A DNA stretch of 39,377 nucleotides from the NCBI RefSeq assembly GCF_009765775.1, contig NZ_LMUU01000038.1, positions 43,378 through 82,754 on the forward strand. Direction: 5' to 3'. Shown piece by piece: positions 1 through 9,080 of this stretch (position 1 is its first letter; each line of letters starts with the position of its first letter). Below the pieces are notes generated by a model. It was not told the origin of the DNA. It was given only the letters and a program-made list of their open reading frames with translations, and did not search any database. The DNA comes from Beijerinckia sp. L45 (lineage in GTDB: Bacteria; Pseudomonadota; Alphaproteobacteria; Rhizobiales; Beijerinckiaceae). The position numbers and the translations under genes are program-made.

Positions 1-52
1 TGCACGCCCGCCAGATCAATCGCAAGCCCGCAATGGCAAGGACGCCGGTGCT

Positions 53-463
53 TTAGGAGAGATCTGCGCCGTGGGCTTTGAGGTCGGCGAGAGCGCAATG
101 CGTCAGCGCGCCCTCATGCGTCGCCTTGAGCGCTACGCGCGGCGCGGCACCGGCCAGAAAGGCCTCCTGCCACCGCGGGGCGCACAGGCACCAGCGGTCG
201 CCGGGCTTGAGACCGGGAAAGCCGTACTGCGGCATCGGTGTCGACAGATCGTTGCCGCTGGCTTTCGAGAAGGCCAGAAAGTCCTCGGTCAGGAGCGCGC
301 AGACGGTGTGGCTGCCGCGATCCTCGGGTCCGGTGTTGCAGCAGCCATCGCGGAAGTAGCCGGTGAGCGGATCGCGCGAACAGCTCTCCAGCGGCTCGCC
401 CAGCACGTTGCGTGCACTGCGGCCGGCCCCGCCGCCCCCTTGTCCCGACTCGTCCTGAAACAT
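53..463 (-). CDS. DUF2237 family protein
   Basis: The protein (136 residues from the chosen start) carries the DUF2237 signature: NVLGEPLESCSRDPLTGYFR, a DGCCNTGPEDRGSHTVCA-type cysteine segment, GNDLSTP, and GFPGLKPGDRWCLCA followed by LKATHEGAL. These are conserved almost end to end in the family, whose biochemical role is not established. An upstream in-frame ATG at 511 would add 16 low-complexity residues. The ATG at 463 is preferred because a GGGGAGG Shine-Dalgarno lies just before it and family homology starts soon after. Several conserved cysteines suggest metal or redox chemistry, which is inference. It is transcribed away from the candidate small RNA at 594-735. Confidence 0.85.
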   Translation of the reverse strand: MFQDESGQGGGGAGRSARNVLGEPLESCSRDPLTGYFRDGCCNTGPEDRGSHTVCALLTEDFLAFSKASGNDLSTPMPQYGFPGLKPGDRWCLCAPRWQEAFLAGAAPRVALKATHEGALTHCALADLKAHGADLS

Positions 464-558
464 GGAGGCCTCCCCTACCGCATGACGCCTTCGGCCCTCA
501 CGCGTCGGCATGCTCGCGCGCGCCGGCCCTCAAGTCCAGCGCGGCGGATCACGACGCT

Positions 559-587
559 TTGAAGACACGGTGTGCCCTCGATATCAC
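559..587 (+). promoter_or_regulatory. candidate sigma-70 promoter of small RNA
   Basis: A TTGAAG element (559-564) and a TATCAC element (582-587) are separated by exactly 17 bases. No convincing gene follows on this strand before the terminator at 691-735, so the likely product is a short untranslated RNA. Assigned by eye. Confidence 0.4.
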
Positions 588-593
588 AGACAA

Positions 594-735
594 TTGCGGG
601 AGGCCTTGCTATTCCTGCTGCGGCGCTGACGGAGCGCGACGCTTATTCGGGGGAAAAAGCGGCGCGTGCCAACAGGGTTAAGGGGTAAAGGGCCTGGCAC
701 ATCGCACACGCGGTAGAGCCGGGCCTTTTTGTTTT
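594..735 (+). ncRNA. candidate intergenic small RNA of about 140 nt
   Basis: This stretch lies between a sigma-70-like promoter (559-587) and a strong intrinsic terminator (691-735), and holds no credible reading frame. It does not match 6S RNA, SRP RNA, tmRNA or RNase P RNA as far as I can recognise. The existence of the RNA is inference from the two flanking signals; the start is estimated 6-7 bases after the -10 box. Confidence 0.4.
691..735 (+). terminator. intrinsic terminator
   Basis: GGCCTGGC (691-698) pairs with GCCGGGCC (718-725), eight pairs with one G-U. It is followed by TTTTTGTTTT. The stem can extend outward by A-U pairs (AAAG with TTTT). No gene upstream on the + strand uses it, which points to a small RNA. 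Confidence 0.7.
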
Positions 736-871
736 GAGCTGTTTATTTGCCCCCATCGGCTGAGCCAGCCGTGCCTGGCGTCGTTACGCTTGGTTATTCC
801 CCAATGGATAGATCAAGCAACTTGAAGCCTAGAGACATCATTTAACCCGACGGCTCGCGGGAGATGATGTC
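736..871 (+). other. leader region upstream of cytochrome c gene
   Basis: Non-coding stretch between the small-RNA terminator and the cytochrome c start. I see no clear promoter match; the sequence is locally less GC-rich than the genes, as expected for a promoter region. Confidence 0.3.
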
Positions 872-1270
872 ATGATCGCAAGAGGCTTGAGTATAGCAAC
901 GACCCTGGCAGTCTTCGCAGCAGGGGAGTGCCCGCCAGCCTGGGCCGACTCCGGTCCGTTCACGACGCAGCAGGCCGATGCCGGCCATACGCTGTTCAAC
1001 AACAACTGCGCACAATGCCATCGGCCGGATCTCTCCGGCGCGCAGGGCCCGGCGCTGACCGGCGATCAGTTCAAGGCCAAGTGGGGCGACAAGACCGTGG
1101 CCGAACTTCGCAGCTACATTCACGAGAACATGCCGAAGACGGCACCGCACACGCTGGCCGACGACAAGCTCGACCCGATCGTCGCCTGGATCCTGCAAAA
1201 GAACGGGGAGCAGGGCGGCGACAAGCCGCTCACCAAGGATTCCGCGGAAAGTGCGAAGGTCGCGAAGTAG
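872..1270 (+). CDS. exported class I c-type cytochrome
   Basis: 132 residues. Residues 1-25 form a Sec signal peptide ending in AWA, so the mature protein starts near D26 in the periplasm. The haem-binding motif is CAQCH (46-50), and the likely distal ligand is M87 in ENMPK. GPALTG (59-64) is the usual segment after the haem site in cytochrome c/CBB3-type single-haem domains. The tail after residue 110 is lysine-rich and probably disordered. It should act as a soluble electron carrier or as a partner of a periplasmic dehydrogenase; no partner gene is adjacent, so the redox partner is unknown. It converges with the aminotransferase gene downstream. Confidence 0.85.
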   Translation: MIARGLSIATTLAVFAAGECPPAWADSGPFTTQQADAGHTLFNNNCAQCHRPDLSGAQGPALTGDQFKAKWGDKTVAELRSYIHENMPKTAPHTLADDKLDPIVAWILQKNGEQGGDKPLTKDSAESAKVAK

Positions 1271-1301
1271 CGCCTTCGCGATGTTGCGTCGAAAGGGACC
1301 A

Positions 1302-1326
1302 CGCGCCTCTGGCGCGATCCTGTTTT
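1302..1326 (+). terminator. weak candidate terminator between convergent genes
   Basis: CGCGCC (1302-1307), loop TCT and GGCGCG (1311-1316) form a six-pair hairpin, followed a few bases later by TGTTTTG. It lies between the convergent cytochrome c and aminotransferase genes. A second hairpin (CGCGAAG/CTTCGCG, 1261-1280) overlaps the cytochrome stop codon. Confidence 0.35.
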
Positions 1327-1339
1327 GTCGTTCCTGGCT

Positions 1340-2686
<1,347 letters not shown>

Positions 2687-3637
2687 TCAGGCCGGCAAAC
2701 TGTCGCTCGCCAGCGCCGCGGGACAGGCGACGGGACCACTGCCGCGCGCCACCGGGCGTGCCACGCCGTCCATGGCGCGGGCCGCCCAGACCGCAGCGAT
2801 GGCGACGGCGATCCCCGCCACAACGTCCACGAAATAATGACCGCCGTTGACGGGGGTCGAGGCGATCATCGTGGCATTGAGGCCGAGCCCAGGCCAGCGC
2901 AGCCATCGCGACCGCCAGAAGGCGACGGCAAAGATGATGCCGAGCGCCGCATGAAAGCTCGGGAAGGCGATGATGCCTTCCGCCCCGGTCAGCGAAACGA
3001 CCCTGAGCGTGCCCGTGCGCAAGTCGGTCAGCGGCTTAAGAGGGTCGAAGGCCGCCGTGAGATCGAGCCCGGGATAGTCCCGCGCCGCAAGGCCAAGCTC
3101 GGTAAAGACAGAGTGCGCGGGCATGAATGCCGAGACCGTCACGGTGACGAGCCCGGCTACGATCACGGCGACGACGAATTGGCGGCAGGCGGCGCGATTG
3201 CCGGTAAGGCCCAGCACAACCGTCGCGACGATCAACTGTACGCGGATACTAGCGTAGGTGACGCCATAGACGGTGGCCAGCCAGGGATGGCTTTCGACGA
3301 AATGGAGATAGGCGATCCAATCCAGGCCGAGGCCGTGGTCCCAGGCGGCGAAGCGGTTGTCCCAGTAGGGCGTTGCGAACGCCGCGACAGCGTAGGACAG
3401 CGTCGCCCCAACGGCGGAAAAAAGGATCAACTGCGCCGTGCCGGTCAAGGCGGTCGCGATGTTCGGTTCGGGGCGGCGGAAGCGATAGAAGGCGGCGCCA
3501 ATGAGAAGGACGATGCAAGCGGCAGCAGGCAGCAACGCGCTCGCCCAGTCGAAGGTCAGGCCGAGGGTGCGCATCACGAAGGCCGCGGCCGCCCCCAAGA
3601 GGACGATCAGAGCCCAAGCCGCGTTTACACCCGCCAT
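2687..3637 (-). CDS. PAP2-type (PAP2_3-like) membrane phosphatase
   Basis: 316 residues with about six hydrophobic helices. Two PAP2-superfamily motifs are visible: PSFHA with H229, and TPVNGGHYFVDVVAG with H267 and D271, the pattern of the PAP2_3 (Aur1/Ipt1-like) branch. Such enzymes hydrolyse or transfer phosphate groups on lipids at the membrane surface (phosphatidic acid, undecaprenyl diphosphate or phosphoinositol-type headgroups). Which substrate applies here cannot be read from sequence. The lysine/arginine first motif of classic PAP2 enzymes is not obvious. The gene stands alone between the aminotransferase and a 460-base non-coding stretch. Confidence 0.8.
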   Translation of the reverse strand: MAGVNAAWALIVLLGAAAAFVMRTLGLTFDWASALLPAAACIVLLIGAAFYRFRRPEPNIATALTGTAQLILFSAVGATLSYAVAAFATPYWDNRFAAWDHGLGLDWIAYLHFVESHPWLATVYGVTYASIRVQLIVATVVLGLTGNRAACRQFVVAVIVAGLVTVTVSAFMPAHSVFTELGLAARDYPGLDLTAAFDPLKPLTDLRTGTLRVVSLTGAEGIIAFPSFHAALGIIFAVAFWRSRWLRWPGLGLNATMIASTPVNGGHYFVDVVAGIAVAIAAVWAARAMDGVARPVARGSGPVACPAALASDSLPA

Positions 3638-4100
3638 CGCCGTGCCTCAGCTTTTGTCGCTGCGCCACCATAGCCACCAGCTCTGAAGTCGGAGTTAACC
3701 GGCGTGCCCTCAACGCCGCACCCGATCGGCTCTGCCGCAAGACCCCGTCAGTGTGGGCCGGCCGTTGCGGTGAACCAGCCGAGCAGCGCTGTTCGTACCT
3801 GCCTCGTTTTGATACACGTCCGCTCCGGCGCGGCGCGCCTGGAGCGCCGCCGATGTTGCGCAAAAGCCACGGCGGCCGGGGCCGTCCCGCGCCCCTTACT
3901 CCCGGAACGCGCCGCCGGATCAAAGATTCGGGCATTGTCAAAGAAAAAGCGACGCGCCCCTGCAACTTTTCGCGGCCACACCCTATTTACTATCCGAGAG
4001 AATACAGACGCGGGTGACGGGTCGGTCCCGTCGAAACGAAACCGGAATTAACGTTCCGGCGCCAGTGTTCTCCCATCAACTCACGGGGATGGGACAGTTT
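3638..4100. other. non-coding stretch upstream of PAP2 and small membrane protein genes
   Basis: This divergent intergenic region serves two genes. I see no credible gene in it; open frames here have no family resemblance. The part near 3940-4060 is AT-richer. It contains an inverted repeat CCGGAA-N6-TTCCGG at 4042-4059, placed about 40 bases before the small membrane protein start, a possible operator. No clean sigma-70 or EcfG promoter match was found. Confidence 0.4.
4042..4059. repeat. inverted repeat, possible operator
   Basis: CCGGAA (4042-4047) and TTCCGG (4054-4059) are perfect inverted arms with a six-base spacer, located in the leader of the 74-residue membrane protein. Function unknown. 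Confidence 0.3.
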
Positions 4101-4325
4101 ATGTCAATCGCGGATCATTTCGACCATGCACCGGACGCAGGCTTCGTCCGGAACTACGACTCGAACAGCGCGCGCCGCCAGTTCAAGGTGTCGTTGATGC
4201 TGGTCGTCGTCATCGCAGTGGCCGCATCGGCTCTCGGTTTCCTCGTGCGTTTCGACCAGTCTGCCCAGGATCGGGCGGCGTTTTCGCCGGTGACGCCGTC
4301 CTATGTCGGATCGCTGAGCCGCTAA
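4101..4325 (+). CDS. small single-pass membrane protein, unknown function
   Basis: 74 residues from the ATG at 4101, preceded by GGGGATGGGA; a second in-frame ATG lies 12 bases upstream at 4089. A polar N-terminus (residues 1-30, with several His and Asp) precedes one hydrophobic helix (about 34-55, rich in Val and Ala) and a short polar tail. I do not recognise a family. A separate leader, a plausible ribosome site and a strong terminator right after the stop codon support a real short gene expressed on its own. Confidence 0.55.
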   Translation: MSIADHFDHAPDAGFVRNYDSNSARRQFKVSLMLVVVIAVAASALGFLVRFDQSAQDRAAFSPVTPSYVGSLSR

Positions 4326-4356
4326 CGCCAAGCATCAACTCATCCATCGTCGTCAT

Positions 4357-4384
4357 GAAGGGCTCCGCTATGCGGAGCCTTTTG
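4357..4384 (+). terminator. intrinsic terminator
   Basis: GGCTCCGC (4361-4368), loop TAT and GCGGAGCC (4372-4379) form a perfect eight-pair stem, followed by TTTTGCG. It ends the small membrane protein transcript and sits between it and the convergent protease cassette. Confidence 0.75.
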
Positions 4385-4399
4385 CGTTGCGGACCGGCC

Positions 4400-4813
4400 T
4401 TACGCGTTGAGGATGGATTTCGTCGCATTGAAAAGGACGAAGATGTTGAGAACCGCGATGACGAACCCGATGATCTTGTCGCGGCGCGACATGGTCGTGT
4501 TGGAGCCGGTAATGTTGATGTAATAGATCAACCTACCGACGACGAAGCTCAGCAGCAGGCCGATGTAACAGTTCCATCCGTCGGGAATCAGCGCGAGCGT
4601 TTTGAGGGCCGACCACAAAAGGCTGATGGCACCGGTCGCCCCGGTGAAGGAGACGAGCGTTTGCGGCGTGATGAATGCGCCGACGCTTTCTGGAGCCGTC
4701 TCGGGCGCGGCGGTGTTGCCATCGTCCCCAATCGCTTCCGCGCCGGCCCGTGGGATGTGGCGCTGAACGGTGGTCGATGTCAGAGGAATATTGAATATCG
4801 ATGAAACTCTCAT
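4400..4813 (-). CDS. three-helix membrane protein of the trypsin-like protease cassette
   Basis: 137 residues. The N-terminal 50 residues are polar and probably disordered. They are followed by three hydrophobic segments at about 52-76, 80-100 and 112-130, the last ending close to the C-terminus. No family is recognised. The start lies nine bases after the stop of the 72-residue gene, which itself overlaps the protease gene, so all three are almost certainly one transcript. A membrane partner beside a soluble trypsin-like protease and a small domain protein suggests an anchored or membrane-triggered protease system. That role is inference from gene order only. Confidence 0.65.
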   Translation of the reverse strand: MRVSSIFNIPLTSTTVQRHIPRAGAEAIGDDGNTAAPETAPESVGAFITPQTLVSFTGATGAISLLWSALKTLALIPDGWNCYIGLLLSFVVGRLIYYINITGSNTTMSRRDKIIGFVIAVLNIFVLFNATKSILNA

Positions 4814-4822
4814 TGATTCATC

Positions 4823-5041
4823 CTATTGCGTCACGATGGTCCCAACGATTTTGATTGTTACGTCAAGGGCATGGGCCTTAGCCCAGAGCATAACCGCGTC
4901 GCGCGACTTTGCCTCGTCACGGTCCAGCAGAAACACCAGCCGATCATCGACATCCTGGGCGACGCCGATAATGCCGGGATAGGCCCGCACGTCATCCATC
5001 GCCGTTTCAGCCAGGGGGCGCGGTTGTTTTGGATGCATCAT
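4823..5041 (-). CDS. 72-residue protein resembling the N-domain of the adjacent protease
   Basis: The start overlaps the protease stop codon by four bases (ATGA), which implies translational coupling. Residues 21-72 run YPGIIGVAQDVDDRLVFLLD and on to VTIKIVGTIV. The protease N-terminal domain reads YSVVGVAISPEGLTVLVER and VPIRLVGPIES at the matching places. This alignment by eye suggests both are the same small alpha/beta domain, here encoded alone. Such a stand-alone copy could bind the protease as an inhibitor, chaperone or substrate-presenting subunit. The function is inference; the resemblance is visible in the sequence. Confidence 0.6.
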   Translation of the reverse strand: MMHPKQPRPLAETAMDDVRAYPGIIGVAQDVDDRLVFLLDRDEAKSRDAVMLWAKAHALDVTIKIVGTIVTQ

Positions 5042-5946
5042 ATGACCGAGATCCCCAAGACCTTTTCGACATCGGCGATCGGATTGGCGAACCCGAGAAA
5101 CGATTGGGGCGCCGCCGCGAAGAGCAGGCCGGCAACCCGATCATGTCGGTCAAGGACGACGGCCCCCGAATCGCCCCGTCGGGCAAACACGATGCCGCTG
5201 CCATCGATGCCGATTTGATCGACGAAGCGGGCCGTTCCCGCGGCGTAGGGAATATTCAACGTCACGACATAGACGAAAGTACCCTTCGTCACGGCTGTTG
5301 TCGCGCCTGACTTCCAAAGGTCATCGCCGAACGCGAGTGATCGGTTGACGCCTTTCGGCGCCGTTCCGATTCCGGTTATGCTGCGCGAATGGGCGCTTGG
5401 CGTATCGAACGCGATCAAGGCGCCATCGACGGTGTTGGTGGCGCCCGTCGACAGCACGACGTTGCTGCCGCGCGCGAAGGTTCCGATCTTGGAAGCGGCC
5501 GTGCCGCCATGCGCCTTGCCCGGCGCCCAGACCGGATCGCCATGGCTTTGCCCGGCCAAGGTTCCGACGACGTGGTCGCAGGAAAGGCCGAACCGCATTT
5601 TGTTCGCGTCCTCGACCAAGCATCCCAGCGTGCCCGAAGTCTGCCGGCCGGACCCCGCGCCGACCGAGGATCCACCGGCAGCCACCGACTCGATCGGGCC
5701 GACGAGGCGAATCGGAACCGGCTCTGACAGCAACGGACGCAAGGCCTCCTCCAGGCCGAACGCTTCCCGTTCCACCAGCACCGTCAACCCCTCCGGCGAT
5801 ATCGCGACACCGACGACGGAATATTCCGCGTACCAGTGCGAGCTCAGCAGCGCGTGACCGAGCCTGCGGTAAAGCGCATAGGACGCGGATGGCACAACGC
5901 GGCCGTCCAACGGTTCGCCAGGCGCTTCCTCATCCCGAAAACTCAT
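5038..5946 (-). CDS. trypsin-like (chymotrypsin-fold) serine protease
   Basis: 302 residues. A small N-terminal domain (about 30-90) precedes a chymotrypsin-fold domain (about 105-300). The catalytic triad is visible: H125 in SCDHVVG, D174 in NTVDGALI, and S260 in RRGDSGAVV. No signal peptide or membrane helix is seen, so it should be cytosolic. A glycine/serine linker (residues 90-104) joins the domains. Cytosolic bacterial trypsin-like proteases of this shape often occur in conflict or signalling gene clusters (established for trypsin-co-occurring modules); here it heads a three-gene cassette with a 72-residue domain protein and a membrane protein. It starts at the ATG at 5946; the gene before it on this strand (DUF1501) ends 160 bases upstream. 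Confidence 0.8.
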   Translation of the reverse strand: MSFRDEEAPGEPLDGRVVPSASYALYRRLGHALLSSHWYAEYSVVGVAISPEGLTVLVEREAFGLEEALRPLLSEPVPIRLVGPIESVAAGGSSVGAGSGRQTSGTLGCLVEDANKMRFGLSCDHVVGTLAGQSHGDPVWAPGKAHGGTAASKIGTFARGSNVVLSTGATNTVDGALIAFDTPSAHSRSITGIGTAPKGVNRSLAFGDDLWKSGATTAVTKGTFVYVVTLNIPYAAGTARFVDQIGIDGSGIVFARRGDSGAVVLDRHDRVAGLLFAAAPQSFLGFANPIADVEKVLGISVI

Positions 5947-6107
5947 GCAAGCCCACCGTCAACGCATCGGCGGGATCATTATGGATTGCGTCACCACAAA
6001 AAGACAACCCGGACCATGACTGGAGACGGCGATTGTCTCGCAGGTCTCAAGGCGTCGGGTGCGCGTGCAAAAGCTATACGGGGCCGCTCGATCGACCCCC
6101 ACCTGGG

Positions 6108-7355
6108 TCAGGCAATCAGTCCCTGCATCGGCCGCACCCCTATGGTGCCGGGAAATACCGACTCGCCAAGAACGGCGGGCGACAGGCCGAACTGGTCCGC
6201 GAGCAGGCCCTTCAGCACGGCGCGCAGATCGGTTGTCGCGGCAAGGTCGCGCTTTTCGAACAGCTGCGCCTCCTTGAGCCCTGGCCAGTCCGCGACGACG
6301 CGGCCGCCCTTGATGGCGCCGCCTGCTAGAAAGGCGACGGTGCCCGTGCCGTGGTCGGTCCCGACGGTGCCGTTAACCTTTGCGGTCCGGCCGAACTCGG
6401 TGATGGCGATGATGGCAGTATCCGCCCACTTCGCGCCAAGCCCGGTCTGAAAGGCGTCGAAGGCGCCGTCGAGGCCGCCGAGCAGCTGCATCAATCGGCC
6501 GGTCGCTCCGCCTTCGCCGGCATGGGTGTCCCAGCCCTCGAAGGCGAGCGCCGCGACGCGCGGGCCGTCGTCGGCCGCGATCAGTCGCGCGGCGCCTTGC
6601 GCAGCCTGACGCATGCCGGCCGGCGAGCCGGGGCCGCCCTTGTCGCGGCGGTCCGCACCCATATCGCGTGCCGCGATCCTGTCGACCTGCAGGCCCTGGC
6701 TCATCGCCCGAGCGAGCAGCGGGTCGCTGTCCTCGTAGAGCGCAAGCACGCGGCGGGCGAGTTCGTCGCTTGCGGTCGGGATGACTTCCGGTGCCCAGCC
6801 GACGACGGGGGCGGCGCCGCGAAGCACCAGCGGCGTCGCCGCGCCGATCGCGAGGCCGCCGAGACGCCCGACGCGATCGCCCTGTGGCAGCGCCGCGATG
6901 GCGCGATTGAGCCAGCCAGACTCGGTAAAGCCGGGACCGGGCATGCCGCTTTCCAGCACGTCCTGGCCGTCGAAATGCGAGCGCTCGCGGTAGTTCGTAG
7001 CCGTGGCATGCACCACCAGCGCGCTTTTCTCGCGGTACATCCGGGCGAACACCGGCATGCCGGGATTGAGCGCGAAGAACCCGTCGAGCGGCAGGCCGGG
7101 ATGAGCGCCGTCGAATTGGAGGGCGAGAGGCCCGTGCAGGCCGACGTAGTCTGGATCGCCGACCGGACCGACGCTCGCCAGTCCATCCAACGCACCGCGC
7201 AGAATGATGACGACCAGGCGCGGGTCTCGCGCGCCCGCCGCCGAGGCGATCTTGGGGATGAAGGCGGCGCCGAACAGGGCCGATCCACCGGAGACCAGCG
7301 CCCGGCGCGAGGGATGAAACAAGGCGCGGCGAGACGGATGGGGCAAAAGCATCAT
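6108..7355 (-). CDS. DUF1501 family Tat-exported protein
   Basis: 415 residues. The N-terminus carries a twin-arginine signal, SRRALVSGGSALFGAAFIPK, ending in an IASAAG-like cleavage site. The body shows DUF1501 features: VVIILRGALDGL, NYRERSHFDGQDVLESG, FEGWDTHAGEG, and IAITEFGRTAKVNGTVGTDHG, which are sulfatase/alkaline-phosphatase-like metal-site residues. The HPSRRAL heptapeptide occurs twice in the signal region. The start ATG overlaps the DUF1800 stop (TAATG); a second ATG three bases on fits the GGAG site better. DUF1501 and DUF1800 are commonly paired in bacteria; their joint function in the periplasm is not established. Confidence 0.85.
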   Translation of the reverse strand: MMLLPHPSRRALFHPSRRALVSGGSALFGAAFIPKIASAAGARDPRLVVIILRGALDGLASVGPVGDPDYVGLHGPLALQFDGAHPGLPLDGFFALNPGMPVFARMYREKSALVVHATATNYRERSHFDGQDVLESGMPGPGFTESGWLNRAIAALPQGDRVGRLGGLAIGAATPLVLRGAAPVVGWAPEVIPTASDELARRVLALYEDSDPLLARAMSQGLQVDRIAARDMGADRRDKGGPGSPAGMRQAAQGAARLIAADDGPRVAALAFEGWDTHAGEGGATGRLMQLLGGLDGAFDAFQTGLGAKWADTAIIAITEFGRTAKVNGTVGTDHGTGTVAFLAGGAIKGGRVVADWPGLKEAQLFEKRDLAATTDLRAVLKGLLADQFGLSPAVLGESVFPGTIGVRPMQGLIA

Positions 7356-8848
7356 TATCTCCGCTGCATTTCGGGCGACATGAGCAGCAGGGCGAGCCCC
7401 TGCTGCCGGCTTTCGGCGCCGCGGACCGCATCGCGCGTCTGCTGCGAGGGCTTCGCGCCGCACAAAGCCTCGAGCAGGTCGCTGGGGTTCGGCGGATCGC
7501 GCAGCCTGCTTGCCACCTGCGAACAATAATCGAGCCTGAGCTTCATGCCCTCGGGCGAGGCCCAGGCCGCTGCGGTATCGGCGAAGCCGTTCGGGCCCGG
7601 CGGCGTCCACAGCCCCATCCCCATCAGGTTGAGCGGGCCGATGACCTGGCCCGGCTCTTCCGGCAGGTGGCCAAGCAACCGGTTGGTCGCGACGATGAAC
7701 TCATAGGGGCTGCGCATCTTGGCCGGCGCCGCGTCCCAGGCCTCTGCGGCATCGACGAGCGCGAAGGTCAGCGCGCGCAGATCGCCGCCGCTGTCGTGGA
7801 ACACGTGCGTCAGCCGCTCGACAAGCGCGGGCGGCGGCTGGTCGGATACGAAGGCGCGGGCGAACTTGCCGGCGATGAAGCGCGCCGTCTCCGGCCTGCG
7901 CGCAAGATCGAGCAACGCAAGCTGCCCCTGCGTCGCGCCATCCTCGGGGTAGGTCTTGCCAAGCAATTGGATCGGGCCCGGCTCATGCGTGGCGGCATTG
8001 AAGAAGAACGTGCCGGGCACGCCCTCCTTACCATTGGCGTTGCTGATGCTCCAGCCGGTGAGGATGCGGGCGAGATTGGTGACGTCGGTCTGGGTGTAGC
8101 CGCTGCCGACGCCCAGCGCATGCAGCTCCATGATCTCGCGGCCGAGGTTTTCGTTCAAACCTTTATGCGCCTTCAGCCCAACCTTGGAATTGGGCCCGAC
8201 GGATTGCGCGTTGTCGAGAAAGTGCAGCATCGCCGGATGGCTCTCGACGGCGACCAGCATGTCGGAAAACCGGCCGAGCACATGCGGCCGTATGGCTTCG
8301 CGCTCGAACGAACCGACGGTCGCGCGGGCGATCCCGCCCTTGTTGGCGGAGACGCAGAAATGGTTGGACCAAAAGGCGACGAGCCGCTCGGCAAAGCCGA
8401 CGCGGGCCTCGATCGCCCGACGCAGTCGTGCCAGCGCTTCGTCGCGGAAAATGAGTTGTTCGGGTGACGGGGGTTTTGGCGCAGACTTAGGCGGATTTGC
8501 CAGCAGCGCCGCAGCCTTTGCGGCATCGGCTGCAGCGACTTTGGCGAAGACCGGCGAGACGGCGCCCAACGCCGCAAGCTGTTTGCCGCGGGCGAGATCC
8601 TCGGCCTGCTGGGTTGCGAGCTGGTCGCGCTCGAGCTTGCGCGCGGCCTGATCCCGGGTGAACTGGTCGATGGCGGCGGCGGTCGTCGGCAGGGTCGCGC
8701 CGGACAGCAGCGCAATGCCCGGCTGCGCCAACTCGGCCTTGAGGAAGCCGCGTGGGTCGGAGGCCGCAATGGCGACGTCGCCGTCGCCGCGCGGCCCGTA
8801 GCCGAAGCGGGTCAAGGCAATCAGACCGAGATTTGCCGTCGCCGCCAT
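7355..8848 (-). CDS. DUF1800 family protein
   Basis: About 497 residues. Family landmarks are LTRFGYGPR near the N-terminus, ARVGFAERLVAFWSNHFCVS, the segment beginning HPAMLHFLDNAQS, NENLGREIMELHALGV, YTQTDVTNLARILTGW, and a C-terminal GPNGFADTAAAWASPEGM. A GTG at 8869 could add seven residues; the ATG at 8848 follows an AGAGG site. It is translationally coupled to the DUF1501 gene downstream (one-base overlap). Family members occur in pairs with DUF1501 proteins and are thought to work outside the cytoplasm. No signal peptide is evident here, so it may be carried out by its Tat-exported partner, which is inference. Confidence 0.85.
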   Translation of the reverse strand: MAATANLGLIALTRFGYGPRGDGDVAIAASDPRGFLKAELAQPGIALLSGATLPTTAAAIDQFTRDQAARKLERDQLATQQAEDLARGKQLAALGAVSPVFAKVAAADAAKAAALLANPPKSAPKPPSPEQLIFRDEALARLRRAIEARVGFAERLVAFWSNHFCVSANKGGIARATVGSFEREAIRPHVLGRFSDMLVAVESHPAMLHFLDNAQSVGPNSKVGLKAHKGLNENLGREIMELHALGVGSGYTQTDVTNLARILTGWSISNANGKEGVPGTFFFNAATHEPGPIQLLGKTYPEDGATQGQLALLDLARRPETARFIAGKFARAFVSDQPPPALVERLTHVFHDSGGDLRALTFALVDAAEAWDAAPAKMRSPYEFIVATNRLLGHLPEEPGQVIGPLNLMGMGLWTPPGPNGFADTAAAWASPEGMKLRLDYCSQVASRLRDPPNPSDLLEALCGAKPSQQTRDAVRGAESRQQGLALLLMSPEMQRR

Positions 8849-9080
8849 GCGCGCGTCCGCCTCTGCCACGGCACAGACGCGAGATCGCGTCGGCAGGCGG
8901 CACGCTCAATAAGGCACGACAATGCTGGCTATTCGATGAACACGACCGCTTGGAAACGCGTCAATCGAACGCCCACAAGCCGCCGCCTTCCCCTCAGTTT
9001 TTATTGGCGAAGACTCAAAATTTGCGCGTGGGAAAGGCAGGAGACCTCCTGTAGCGCTAGACTATTGTCGGCAGTGCGGC

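Noticed and set aside
412-681. 89-residue open frame on the + strand
   Set aside because: No ribosome site or family; it overlaps the DUF2237 gene and the candidate small RNA.
594-735. 6S RNA, SRP RNA or tmRNA as identity of the small RNA
   Set aside because: No closing long stem of 6S type, no SRP tetraloop region and no tmRNA tag frame could be recognised.
3249-3965. 238-residue minus-strand frame overlapping the PAP2 gene and its leader
   Set aside because: Shadow frame with biased composition; the PAP2 frame carries the motifs.
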